DNA of 64,000 nucleotides from Daedaleopsis sinensis. Its lineage: Eukaryota > Basidiomycota > Agaricomycetes > Polyporales > Polyporaceae. Below, piece by piece: positions 44,611-57,109 of this stretch. The stretch is from the NCBI GenBank assembly GCA_033807695.1, contig CM066303.1:2046001-2110000 (forward strand), given 5' to 3'. How positions within the stretch are numbered: the stretch's first letter is position 1; each line of letters begins with the position of its first letter. The notes beneath the pieces are model-generated. The model had not been told where the DNA came from and did no database searches. It saw only the letters and a program-made list of their open reading frames with translations. The position numbers and the translations under genes are program-made.

Positions 44611-46269
44611 TCATTGCCTTGAGGGGGAGACGCGTCCGGAGGGCGGCGCGCTGTCGTCGTAGTCGCTGCCCTCGGCCATGAGCTCCGCGTGGCCCATGCG
44701 CAGGAGCTTCTTGTCGAACAGACGGTGCCGGTAGCCGCTCACGATGCGCTCGAGCAGATCCGAGGTGGACACCCCGGGGGTGCGCCGCGTCGGGAGGAAC
44801 TTGCCTGCGGGGCAGATGAGAGTGTGTCGATGGAAGGGTAAAGGATGGGGGAGAGAGTGTCACGGACCTTGGCTTTTGGCGTAGTGGTAGACGTCGTCGT
44901 GCCCGGAGGACGCGTATGGGTCTTCGTCGTGCGCGACGTAGTCTATTTGGTACTATGGCGGAGTCAGTGCGCAGTCACAACTTACGGGCAGTCGCCACGC
45001 ACCTAGAAAGGGAAAGGAGTGTCAACATCTGGTGTCATACTGCCACCGGCGGGGCAGCACAGGCTGTCCCATGCTTGCGCGCAGGGGCGCTGGGCAGGCA
45101 CATGCAACGCACCTTCTCAATGAACGCAGCATCGATGACCCACGGCGCGTCGGGCAGCACCTCGTCCACCCATCTACAGTGCCGGACCGCCTCGCACCTT
45201 CCGCCGCAAGCACAAGCACAAGCACGTCAACTCCACCTGCTGCGCGGCGCGCTCGAAGCTCCACGGGGTGCACGTACCTCTCCGCATGCGTCATGATCGG
45301 CATGTTCTTGTTCTCCTCGCACTGCTCGTCCGAGTTCACGCCGACGAGCAGGTGCACGCCCGAGATGACGTGCGGCGGGGCGTCCTGGGCGGCGGGGAAC
45401 GCGAGCTTCGCCTGGCGCAGCTGCAGCGCGTGCCCGAAGTGGAAGAGGTCGTACACGCCGTCCGCGTAGATGCGCACGAGGCGGCCGGCCGGGGGCGCGT
45501 TGATGCGGTAGCGGCGCGCGCTGCCCAGGGGATCGGTGCCGGCGATGCACGCGCGGGCGAACTCCTGGATGTCTGCGGGCGAGAGGTTCGCCGGGTTGAA
45601 GGCCTGGACGGCGATCGAGGCGGGGGCGGGCTCGGAGGGCGCGAGCGAGGAGCCGTCGTGCGGCTGCTCGTCCACGGCGGCCGGGGGCAGGACGAGCTGG
45701 GGGACGGAGCCGGCGGGGATGGCGTCCGTCGTCTCGGGGTCGTCGCTCTCGTGCAGGGCGGAGACGGAGGAGGAGAGGAGGGGGGAGGTCAGGGTGGAGG
45801 CGATGGAGGAGGCGTAGCGGGTGGAGAAGCCGGGGGTGTCGCGCCCGAGGCCGCGGGTGGTGTGGATGCTCTCGACGTCGCCGTCGTAGGTGGGCGAGTC
45901 GATGCCGCCGTCGTCGGAGGAGACGACGTTGGCGGCGAGGGCGTGACGGGGGCGCGCGCCGCGGGCTGCTGCGCCGGTGCCGGGTGCGTTGCGGGAGGCG
46001 TTTGGGGCGCGCGCGTGCGGGGCGGAGAGATGGACGGAGACGGAGGATGCGCCGTCGTCGGTGAGGGGGTCGTTGTCCTCTTCGGAGGCGTCGTAGGCGG
46101 GAGAGTCGAGGACGGGGCGGTTGTGGGCGAGAGAGTGCTTAGTGCCAAAAGACCGTTTGGAGTGCAGGACCTTGCGGGGCCCTGCGGCGGTGGCCGGGGC
46201 GTGGGCGGGGGCAGACGCAAAGGTGGCCGGGGTTGCGCTGGACGAGCCGTTGGCGGTTGAGGAATCCAT
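44611..46269 (-). CDS. PCT1: Choline-phosphate cytidylyltransferase
   Basis: Makes CDP-choline from CTP and phosphocholine, the rate-setting step of the Kennedy pathway for phosphatidylcholine. Exons: 46269-45278, 45197-45113, 44952-44868, 44804-44611 (451 residues). The first 235 residues are Ser/Pro/Ala-rich and disordered. The catalytic domain starts near 262 ([20 protein letters not shown]) with the HxGH nucleotide-binding motif HFGH, then [43 protein letters not shown] and [12 protein letters not shown], the second signature of the nucleotidyltransferase superfamily. The long helical lipid-sensing tail of animal enzymes is short here. Intron 2 is longer (160 nt) than the others. Head-to-head with the TAF8-like gene. 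Confidence 0.95.
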
Positions 46270-46672
46270 GTTGGAGACGGGGACGGAGGTGGTGGTGGAC
46301 GAGTAGCAGTGGTGGACGGATGCAGGAACTTCGTGTCGGGGACCCGCGCTGGATGGAGCCCGGCAGCCACGGCCCTCCCATCTCGCCCATCGCCTGCCAC
46401 CAACGTTCCTCAGTCATTTGTCCTCTCAAATCCGATTTCGATATTCGCCCATCGCCCAACCATCGCCAGCTTTCGCCCGCTTTCTCAATCCCATCTCGGC
46501 GCAAGTGATGCGGTAGGCGCCCGCGGACCGGCCACAATTAAAGCGGAGCTCGAACACGCGTTGGTTTCCTCCGCCACACGAGTTGGTCACCGACGTCAAG
46601 TCGAGCACTTGCTTGCCAGTCTCCCTCCTCGGTTTCTTCATTTCTCCTCCTTCTGCGCCCGCCCTGCTTTTC
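46270..46672. promoter_or_regulatory. Shared promoter interval, PCT1 / TAF8-like
   Basis: 403 bp between divergent start codons. CT-rich stretches precede the TAF8-like start (46590-46670). Confidence 0.5.
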
Positions 46673-48626
46673 ATGGACACGAGCGCGAAGAAGATCCTCG
46701 AAAATGTCGCCATCAAGACCCTCCATGCCCAGGGTTTCTCCCGCACCTCCGCACACACCAACTCGGTCCTCACAGACCTCCTCTCTCGCTACCTCGCTCA
46801 GGTGACAGCAGCGGCTGCAAAGTACGCAGAGCACGCAGGCCGCCGACGGCTCATGGCCAAGGATGCCGTCAACGCCCTCGACGACCTGGGCACGACCATG
46901 GACGAGCTCAAGGACTACTGCGCGTCCGAAGGCAAGGACATCGCGCGTTATGCGACTCAGTCCTCGAAGCGAGTAGAGGACCTGAACGAGATCAAGGGTG
47001 CGTCCTGCCCTCTTCTCTCCCTCGCGTGCTCTTATCTCCCAGCCTCCAGCGCAACTCGCTGTTGGCCTTGTGCACGATGACGACGATATGATCCCTCTTG
47101 AATGGGGCCCCGTCCCAGACTCCATCCCTTCGGAGGATGAAGAGGAGGACGACAGCGAATACGACGAGGTAAAGACCCCGGACGACGTTGTTGCAAAGGC
47201 CGACGTCATGATGGTCGACTCGGAGGACGTAGACGCAGAGGGTGAAGATGACATCTCTATTGGCGATACCGACATCCTCCTCAAAGACCCTCTCGCCCGT
47301 CGTCGCCCCACTCCCCCTCTACCATTATCACCAATCTCCAACTCTTCTCCGCCACCCCGAAAACGACAGAGAACGGCGACATGGCAACCTCCAGATCACG
47401 TTCCGAACTGGCTTCCAGCCTTCCCCTCCTCCGACCCTGCACGAGCAGCGAGCCCACACCCCACTGGTGCCCCTGCGGCGCCGAACGATCCTGCTGGAAT
47501 GGCGAACAGTCTGGTCAAGATGGAGAGGCCGGCCACCCCGCCGCTGCAGGCCCAGGTGTCGACCGCCTCCTCGTCTGCAGACTATCTCACGGTCGTCCCC
47601 TACGAAGAGTCTTCTCTTGCGAACGTGCCAGCGTGGCACCTCCCCAGCGCGCCGTCGTCAGAAGACCCTGGGCCGGCGCGGCCACATGTGCCGCTCCCCC
47701 CCACACAACAGGTCCTGCTCGAGGCCTACCATCATATTCTCACCCACCCCCCGCCGGCGCGCACGGCGGCGGTCAACCCCGGGCGGTACCGCGTCGCGCT
47801 CGCGCTGGTGCAGCAGACGGAGAAGTACAGCCGGTGGGATGCCCCAACGACGCTGTACGGGAGCACGGTCCCCGCGCTGCCGCGCGTGGCGGTGATGCCC
47901 CCGAGCTACGCGGTCCCGATCGTGAAGGGCCCGGGCACGAACAGCGGGGCGGGGACCCCGGATGGGAGCGCGAGCGGGAAGGAGAAGGGGGACAAGGAGG
48001 AGGAGAAGCGGCCGCCCCCGGGCGCAAACCTGCGGACGATCGCGCCCTCGGAGCGGGTCGCGCCGCTGCTGAGCATGCCCGGGTCGCGGATCCCGGCGCT
48101 CGCGAAGGAGGTGCTCTCGGTGCGTGTCGAGCTTGCTGGGACGCTTGTGCTTGTGCTTGTGCTTGTGCATGTGCTATTGCTGACTCGGGACGTTCCGCAG
48201 GGCCCCGTGTATGCGCGTACGGTGCGCATCTCACACCCGCCGGTGCTGCAGCGCGGCAGCCAGAAGCTGACGTATGGCCCTGGGGTGAACGCGCCGTGGA
48301 ACTCGAGCTTCTCCCCAGCGCCGGCCCCGGTGCCAGCCGCGGGCAAGGGCAAGGACGGGGCGGCGAACGGGCTGGCGAATGGGAATGGGAAGGAGAAGGA
48401 GAAAGACAAGGAGAAAGCGAAAGAGAAGGAGAAAGACAAGGAGAAGGAGAAGGAGAAGGAGGCGGCGAAGCCGATGCCCCCCGATGCACGGCTGTACGCG
48501 ACGTGGAGCTACGAGCAGAAGCGGTTCGACGAGCCGCTGGTGGTGCGGCGGCGGGTGGGGAGCATGACGATGCACACGGGGGCGGCCCCGATGGTGCGGG
48601 CGAGGAGCGAGAGCACGAATGCGTGA
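46673..48626 (+). CDS. TAF8: TAF8-like TFIID subunit with bromodomain-associated histone fold
   Basis: Probable subunit of transcription factor TFIID. Exons: 46673-46997, 47050-48119, 48201-48626 (606 residues). Residues 5-90 form a histone-fold/BTP domain (KILENVAIKTLHAQGF, TDLLSRYLAQVTAAAAKYAEHAGRR, AKDAVNALDDLG). An acidic linker (PSEDEEEDDSEYDEV) follows. HVPNWLPAFP, about residue 240, matches the short Pro-rich motif of the TAF8 C-terminal domain. No PHD finger is seen, which argues against TAF3. The tail holds a Lys/Glu-rich run (about 48389-48466; KEKEKDKEKAKEKEKDKEKE) likely to be a charged single helix. Intron 2 (81 nt) contains four tandem CTTGTG hexamers. Which histone-fold TAF it is remains the main doubt. 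Confidence 0.78.
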
Positions 48627-49267
48627 GAGGTGCGGGTGATGCTGTCACTCTTCATCGCGACGTGCGGGTGCGGGCGTGGGTGTGGGTATGCTGGACTGGA
48701 CTGGCGGGCGGACCCAGTCCGTGGCAGCGGTGCGTGGTTGCGGCGGATCGGTCAGTGCGCGGGGTGGCTGAACGGAGTGTTAGATTGACGTGGGCGGCGG
48801 AGGGATCAGAATTCCCTCGCGCTGGTTTGTCTGCGGCACGAGCTGCGGGTGTGATGCACACGCGCGGATAGGTCGTGCATGGACGGCTGCGACATGTATT
48901 ATTATTTGTACTCTGGATTGCGAGGAGGGGTAGACGTAGTGTGTAATGGAACGGAGGTTAGACGAACGGTGTTTGTAGCGCTCTGGCCATGGGCGGCGGG
49001 GGCCTCGGGCATCAGTCGAGCGGCGTCCTGACAGTGATGGACCAGGATTGCTATGGCACTCGCACTCCCGGCGTCTTGCCCACCAGCCTTCTTGCTCTCG
49101 CCCGCCACCCAGTCCTCCTCCCGTTTCTCTCCCCTCTCCCTCTTCATTCCTTTCTTTCGCCTCCGGCAGGCTCCTCGCGCTTTCCTCAGTCCAGGCTGCA
49201 CTCCGACTCGACGTCGCTCGCTCTCTTGCTCTCTTGCACCCGCTCTGCACCACAGATACTAACCACC
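48627..49267. other. Intergenic region after the TAF8-like gene
   Basis: 641 bp holding the TAF8-like 3' UTR and a strongly pyrimidine-rich promoter or leader (49060-49260) for the next gene. No other gene seen. Confidence 0.4.
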
Positions 49268-50211
49268 ATGCTTCGCTCCCCGCTCTCCTTCTTCCTCGTC
49301 GCCTTCTTTGCGCTCCTCGCCGGCCAAGGTGCGTCCTTCGTCTGCGTCTGCGTCTGCTCCTGGGTATAGGTGAGCGCGAGCTGACTTGTGCTGCCCTTTC
49401 TCTCTCGGTCGGTCGGTCGCTGCAGCTGCCGCGCTGGACATCAACGTCACCAGGTTCGACAAGTCGATCGAGGTCAAGCAGCCCGCGGACCTCGTCTCCG
49501 CCAGCATCCCGGACATCGTCCGCAGCGACGTGCGTGCCCCCTTCCCCCGAGCGCGCGCTGCTGGGTACTGAGTACTGAGTACTGACGCCGCCGTAGTGCA
49601 CCGCCAACTGCTCACACGCCGTGGACGTGATCAACGTGAGTACCGTCCCCGTCCCCGTCCCCCGGTCTAGACCTCGCAGACCAGAGCAGAGGTAGCCACG
49701 GAGACGGGCTAGGAAACGGGCTATGGACGTGTGCTCACGAACTCTCTCTTTCTCTCGCCTCGCCTCGCCCGGTCTGCAGGCCTGCGCCGCGACCGACAGC
49801 GCGTGCCTGTGCAACAACGTGACGACGCTCCCGCCCGTGCTCGCCTGTCAGCAGTGCATGTTCGACCAGCAGATCGCGCGCTTCAAGAAGGCGGACAGCG
49901 AGCTCGCCGGCGACACGAACGCGCTCACCGGTGCGTCCCTGCTCCCGCCCCTGCTCCCGCTCGCACGGGTGACTGCGACTGCGACTGTGACTGTGCTGTG
50001 TACTGACATCGGTCTGTGACGCGCAGGGTACATGACCGCGTGCAACGCCGCGCTGAACACGACGCTCGACAAGACGCTCTTCACGCTCAGCCTGCCCCCG
50101 AACTGGGACGGGCCCTTCGGCCAGGAGCTCAGTCTGCCGACGACCATCGTCGCCGTCATCTTCACTGCCCTCTTTGGCGGCGGCCTCATCTCGGTGGTCT
50201 GCACGATGTGA
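49268..50211 (+). CDS. Small secreted or anchored protein with eight cysteines
   Basis: Unknown function. Exons: 49268-49328, 49426-49529, 49597-49635, 49780-49930, 50027-50211 (179 residues). Residues 1-20 are a clear signal peptide (SPLSFFLVAFFALLAGQ). The mature part has eight cysteines spaced as CTANC, ACAATDSACLC, ACQQC and TAC, a number and spread similar to CFEM-type cell-surface domains, though the exact CFEM spacing is not met. The last 25 residues are hydrophobic (TTIVAVIFTALFGGGLISVV), suggesting a membrane anchor or a GPI signal. Predicted N-glycosylation sites: NVT, NCS, NTT. It may be a cell-wall protein or an effector-like small secreted protein; I cannot decide. Confidence 0.75.
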
Positions 50212-50854
50212 TCAGTCCGTTCGGTCGGTCGACTGGGATCCCTTAGGATGAGCGAATATGCCCGGCGGGCCCAGGCGTGCATGCTTGTATCGTCGGGTTC
50301 ATGAGTGGTTTGTGTGTATACTTATGACTGAGGAGCGGGACGTTCGGCGGTGTATTATGATTGCTCTGGAATCTGATGGCGCTGTTTTCTCCCTTCCCTC
50401 TTTGCAACGGCGTGTGGTGGCAGTGTGCTGGACGACGACGCGACAGACGGGGACGCGATCGGACAGGCATCGGTGGGATGATGATGTCAAGGTGATCCTT
50501 GTAGAATGGACCGTGCGGCAATCCATTGTACGCGGGGGTGATACAAGGCGCGCAGACGGCGGGGGTGGTGGGTACATGCACAGTGACACAACACAGGTGG
50601 GGGTACTGCTACGAGATACTGATGCTAACAACTAACACAACGTGAGCGTGTGAATGCCACAAACACAACAACAGCAAGAGACCGGAGAGGGAGGAGACCT
50701 GCGGTAGAGAGAAGAAGCACGCGAGTCAACACGCATGTTCTCGATAACGATCGCCCGCCACGCGCCGCGCTTCCCCCGCGAATACGGCGGAGATTGCTGC
50801 AGCGGGCCCGGGTGAGTCATGCAGCAAGGAAACTCACCGAACCGAGGACGCCGT
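50212..50854. other. Convergent 3' intergenic region
   Basis: 643 bp with the 3' UTRs of the small secreted protein and eIF5A. No gene recognised. Confidence 0.4.
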
Positions 50855-51664
50855 TTAAGCATTCTTGGGGGCCTCCTTGAAGGAAATGGCCTGCTCCTCG
50901 CCCATGGCGGAGACGATGGTGACGAGGAGGTCCTTGCCTTCGTCGAATTCGCCCTGGATCTGCTTGCCCATCTCCCCCTCGGGGAGCTTGACGTCGTCCT
51001 TTGCGGTGCCGTCCTGGGTCATGAGGTTGAGGAACCCGTCGTCGATGTTGACCTGTGGCAGCCGCAGCCGGGAGACGTGAGAAATGCGGAAAAGACGCGC
51101 GGTGCCGCGGCGACGACGTACGAGCTGGTATTCGTAACGGGTGACGTTGGGGACATCCATGTTGTGGGTGGAGGGGCAGATGTCCTCCTGTAAGCCGAGA
51201 GGGATCGCATGAGACGGGTGAGATCATCTAATCAATATTTGCCGGGCGACGGACCAGTTTTTTCCCCGTGAAGATCTGAGGATGCGGATGAGTACAGGCG
51301 GCCACTTATAAGATACACGACGTGACATACATCGATGGCGACCAAGTGGACCTTAGCGTGACCGTGCTTGCCCGTCTTGGAGGTGGACATGTCGACGATC
51401 TTGCAGGGGCGGCCTGGAGACGGAGGGATGTGCGGGACGCGTCAAGCGCGATCGCGATCGGAGTTGGGCACGGCGAAAGCACATACCCTTGATGACGACG
51501 TGGCCGTTCTTGCGGAGGGCCGAGCATTGCATGGGGAAGGTCGCGGAGGCCCCGGCGCTGGCCTGTAGGCGAGAGGGTTAGTCGGTGCGGCGGAGATGCG
51601 CGAGAGATGGGGGGCGGGTGCGTACCTGCTCGAAGGTCTGGTTGTGCTGCTCGTCGTCGGACAT
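50855..51664 (-). CDS. eIF5A: Translation factor eIF5A
   Basis: Relieves ribosome stalling (polyproline stretches) and aids termination; needs hypusine. Exons: 51664-51626, 51562-51487, 51413-51331, 51275-51255, 51187-51122, 51052-50855 (160 residues). The hypusine site is K54 in [12 protein letters not shown]. The N-terminal SH3-like barrel ([26 protein letters not shown]) and the C-terminal OB fold ([20 protein letters not shown] ... [19 protein letters not shown]) are complete. Exon 4 is only 21 nt (IFTGKKL). Head-to-head with the LIM gene. Confidence 0.97.
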
Positions 51665-51955
51665 GATGGGCGTGCGTCGGGGGTCTAGGGAGGGTGTGGT
51701 GAAAGAGAGTCGGGCGGAGGAGGAGGAGGAGGAGGAAGTCTAGATGAGAAGAGAGCCCGAGTCGACCTCAAAAACACGATCTCCATCAATTTTCCATCTC
51801 CGAATCAGCCGTGGGACATTATCCGGGCATCCCCGAGTGGTCTCCGGGGCAAGGCCGGGCGGGCCGGGGAAGGCAGTAGGCGATGACGGAGGAGGCGGTA
51901 GTTGCTAAGAACAAGTTGCTTTCGACACTCATCCTCCCGAGGCCACTCATCCGCC
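51665..51955. promoter_or_regulatory. Shared promoter interval, eIF5A / LIM protein
   Basis: 291 bp between divergent starts. It includes a purine-rich GGAGGA tract at 51716-51738, which is pyrimidine-rich on the eIF5A strand, as expected for a highly expressed fungal promoter. Confidence 0.5.
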
Positions 51956-53342
51956 ATGCATCCGTTCGGAGGCTCCCCCATCTGCCCACGATGCACATCC
52001 GCCGTCTACGCTGCTGAACAGGTCCGTCCACGCCCGCTCACATCAACGATATCTTATCCATTATTCTCGCTCGGCTAGATTATGGGTCCCGGGCGAAAGG
52101 TGCGTACTTCGTCTCGCGTCTCTCGCGTGCACCTCTAACTCTACTCTCTTCCAGCTCTATCACAAGGCAGGCCCTCTCTCACCCCTCCCGCGGTCCCGCG
52201 ACTGAACCTCCCAGGATAGTCATGTCTGAAATGCACGTCCTGCAGCAAACGCCTTGACTCGTTCAGCCTCGTGGAGCACGACGAACAGGTCCGCCCTTCT
52301 CCATTCTCTCTCTCGCCCGCCTATTGCCCCCTATCTCAACAACACATTCGCCTTCCCAGCCGTACTGGTACGCTTCTCACGCGCGCTCCCTCCCCCGCGT
52401 CCATTCCCTTGACACTCCCCCACAGCAAGAACTGTCACGTCAAGCTCTTCGGCACACGCGACCTCCGCCACGGTAATCTGCACCAGCCCGCCGACTCCCC
52501 CGCACGCTCGCACTCCGTCGCCGCGGACGCGGGTCGCTCCCGCGCTGCCTCCCCTCCCGCCGTGCCCACACGTGCGGCGACCGCCAATGACTTCGCGCAC
52601 CCCCTCCCCGTGCGCAGGCACCAGACGGGCAGTGCGGCGTTAGAGGGCGTGCGCAGCAGGACGGCGACGTCCCCGCCGCCCATGCCGACGAGCGTACTGC
52701 GCCCGACGAGGACACTCAGCCCGTCCAGGGGCACGGGCTCGGGCACGCTCGCCCTCCAGGCCCTGGACGATCTCATCGAAGACTTCGACCCGGCCGACAT
52801 CGTCACGCCCGTACATGGGAACGAGGATACGGCTGGCACAGCAAACGGGGCGCGTGCGGCCCCTCCGCCCTCCGCCGCCGCCGCCGCACTCAACGGGGGC
52901 CGGTACACGTACAGCGCTGCCCCCGCCGTCCCTCTGGCGCCGTCCATGACGGGCACGCGGTACGGCGCGGCGCTGGACAGGTCCGCCCCTGGGCAGCCGC
53001 AGGCCCCGCTCGTCCCGGCGATGACCGGGCGGCCGTGGGGCGGGCTCGGGGGGACGCCGACGTGCCAGGGGTGCGGCCGCGCGGTGTATTTTGCGGAGCA
53101 GGTGCGGGCGGTCGGGAAGACGTGGCATAAGTGGTGTCTGCGCTGCCAGGGGTGCGAGAAGACGCTCGATACGGGCGGGCTCGTCGACAAGGAGGGCGCG
53201 CCGTTCTGCAAGCTGTGTTATAACAAGGTGCGTGCGGCTGCATGGAAGTGGGAAGAGCGGCGGGACTGATGCGTTTTGGAATCGACAGAACTTCGGGCCC
53301 GCGGGGAGCGGTTACGCGTTGCTCGGGAAGGCGGGTGGTTGA
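51956..53342 (+). CDS. Two-LIM-domain protein
   Basis: Zn-binding adaptor, probably of the cytoskeletal CRP-like class. Exons: 51956-52021, 52079-52099, 52155-52166, 52220-52288, 52360-52367, 52426-53227, 53289-53342 (343 residues). The N-terminal LIM domain (CPRC...LYHKSCLKCTSC...PYCKNCH) is recovered only with exons of 21, 12 and 8 nt; the 8-nt exon CCGTACTG supplies PY and most of a Zn-ligand Cys. The intron after the 12-nt exon starts with GC rather than GT. A Ser/Pro/Ala-rich linker (about residues 80-265) follows, then the second LIM domain (CQGCGRAVYFAEQV ... WHKWCLRCQGC ... PFCKLCYNK) and a Gly-rich end (NFGPAGSGYALLGKAGG), typical of CRP proteins. Confidence 0.93.
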
Positions 53343-53739
53343 ACAGTGGACGACAGATCTATCGCCGTGCTGCCTTCCGTACATGACTCTCATGAAGTAC
53401 CGATTGCTGCTATATCCTATGTGCGATCTTGTTTCATTTAAACAGTGTACTCATAATCTCGTCTATCTTGCGCTATTGACTACGCGGTCGGGGTTGACAC
53501 CACACTCGACGTCTGTAATGCGATGCCTCCCGCTTGAGCTTGAACCTGTCACGGTCTGTGTACAAGTATGTACAGCAACAAACATCGCTTGTCGCATCGG
53601 CTTCGATGTCAGGCTACGCCTAGGCAAGGTTTAGACGTCGGGAGCTACCCCAACAACGACAGACCTGTCGACAACGCGACACCCTCCATGCATGGTCGGT
53701 TGATCATATCGTCGTCGTGCGGTGCCTACATACAACAGC
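53343..53739. other. Convergent 3' intergenic region, LIM / PIH1
   Basis: 397 bp, AT-richer, with the two 3' UTRs; nothing else seen. Confidence 0.4.
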
Positions 53740-55169
53740 TCACGCGTAGATGACAAGCGTGCGCTCCGCGACGCGCCACTCCGCCCGCGCGCCGTCGACG
53801 TCGAGCTCGCGCTCGCGCTCCAGACCTCTCGTGTGCGCGCTGTCGAGTTTGCTGGAGTCGAGGTCGAGGTCGAGGTCGAGCGCGTAGCCCGGGCTGGTGA
53901 AGATGAGCCGGCGGGGCTCGATGTCCAGCGTCGCGCTGGGTATCGCGGCGCGCGTCTGGGGGCCCCAGTATGTGTTGGTGTTGGTGTTGGATGTTGGGAG
54001 TTGGGAGTTGCGTCGCGTGGGCAAGTGAGGTGTGGTGGCCAGTCACGGAGTGTCGGGTTTATCGTCGAGATGAGGGAAGTGTCAATGTCGTTGTCGTTCA
54101 TGACAGAGGTGGGTGCCGGTAAGGGGGTGCAGTGCAGACGAGGACATGTGCAAGCGCAGGTGTTGGCCGAGGCGGGGAGACCACGTCGTGTGGTAGTTAG
54201 CGGCAGCGACGAGGTTGAGAGATAGGGTAATATATGGGCATTGGGGAGAAGGAGAGGTACGTACGAGATGCGGGACGGACAAGGCAATGCGGAGCCGGCC
54301 GTCGCTCGTGCGAGACCAGGTAAGCTCAGGAACTAATAGTGCGCCCTTGGAGCTCTCGGTCAGCGACTGAGACGGGGACTCTGTCGCTGTGGGGGGCAGG
54401 GCCTTTTTCTTCAGGATCCCCTTTGGGGGCGCAGCTGGCAGCTCCTCGATGAGGGGCTTGCGCGGATTCGAAGGGGTTGGTTCAGGAACGGCAGCTGTGG
54501 GCTCGCCTCCGGGGTGTGCGGGGGAGTAGAGAGCGGTGGGGATCAGAACGGTGCGTTTCTGGAGCTTGCCCTTCGAGAGGATATTGGGTGTTCCGATCTG
54601 GCGGGATAGAAGGAGGGCGTGCTGTGCCTCGATGCGCTGGAAGGCAAGTTCTGAAGTACGCGTCGGTCAGCGGCACGGCGCGCACGGAAGTGAGGCAGGA
54701 GGGGACTGCGTGACAGTACGGCGCGCACCGATGAGATACGTCTTGAACTCGGGCGAACGGAGAGCACGCGATTTGAGCGAGGTGTTGTACACGCAGTCAA
54801 TGACGACCGAAGGCTTCCCGGCTGTACGCATGCATCAAGTATTTGAGCAGCGGAAGAAAGGGGATATCTGATAACGCGAGCGGTACCCTTGTCTGTATCA
54901 AGCCGGGGTTCGGAGACTATGATTGGCACGAACGAGAGGGCCGCGGCATGATCGCAGTCGAGGAGGCCCATGGCGCGCTCTATAGCAGCGTCACTGCCGT
55001 CCGGCGGGGGCGGAACGTTGGTGTCCCATGCGACATTGACAAAGACCTTGGTACCGGTCGGGATGTTGATGGATGCTGCATCACCGGGAGAGAGCGAGAG
55101 AGAGTTGAGAGCGGTGGACTTTACGCAGAAAGCAGGGGAGGGAGAGAGGGAGACGGTGGTGGTGGCCAT
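53740..55169 (-). CDS. PIH1-domain protein (R2TP-type co-chaperone)
   Basis: Probable HSP90 co-chaperone subunit for assembly of snoRNPs and large kinases. Exons: 55169-54887, 54821-54729, 54650-54265, 53955-53740 (325 residues). The PIH1 N-terminal fold is visible in KVFVNVAWDTNVPPPP, LSFVPIIVSEPRLDTDKAGKPSVVIDCVYN and SPEFKTYLIELAFQRIE. A Pro-rich linker leads to a C-terminal CS/PIH1 beta domain (RLIFTSPGYALDLDLDLD ... EWRVAERTLVIYA). Intron 3 is 309 nt, several times the local norm, and contains TGTTGG-type repeats; an extra exon there is possible but not needed for the frame. Head-to-head with DAHP synthase. Confidence 0.88.
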
Positions 55170-55508
55170 GGCCCATGGGATGCATGGTTGCGGGAGATTT
55201 GCGCGCGATCTAGTGCTGTGGCTGTGCGTGGGAGTTTACCAGGATGGGAGAGCTCATCTGAGTCTCAGTCCGAGACCGAGTCTGTGGCAAACGTTGGTGC
55301 GCTGTCCTCCCTCACCCTCTGTTCGCAACAGAACACACGTCTCTCACCGGCCGCAGTATGGCGCACGCACATATAACCCCCCTCGAGAGGTCCCGCTTCA
55401 GATTCCGTACAGTCCTCCTCCTCTCTCGCGCTTTCCGCGCTTCAGTGACTCACCTCGACTGATCTAAATTTCTCTGCCGGGCTCTCAACAGCTCTCCCCG
55501 ACCACGAC
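55170..55508. promoter_or_regulatory. Shared promoter interval, PIH1 / DAHP synthase
   Basis: 339 bp between divergent starts, CT-rich near the DAHP synthase side (55405-55450). Look for Gcn4-type TGACTC sites: TGACTC occurs at 55445-55450, about 60 bp upstream of the DAHP synthase ATG, consistent with general amino-acid control (inference). Confidence 0.5.

Positions 55509-57109
<1,601 letters not shown>

Noticed and set aside
44307..44681. 124-codon + strand frame downstream of the cytidylyltransferase
   Set aside because: Runs antisense into the last coding exon; no start context or conserved content.
45268..46260. 330-codon open frame on the + strand
   Set aside because: Exact antisense of the disordered, GC-rich first exon of the cytidylyltransferase; Gly/Val/Arg composition is typical of shadow frames.
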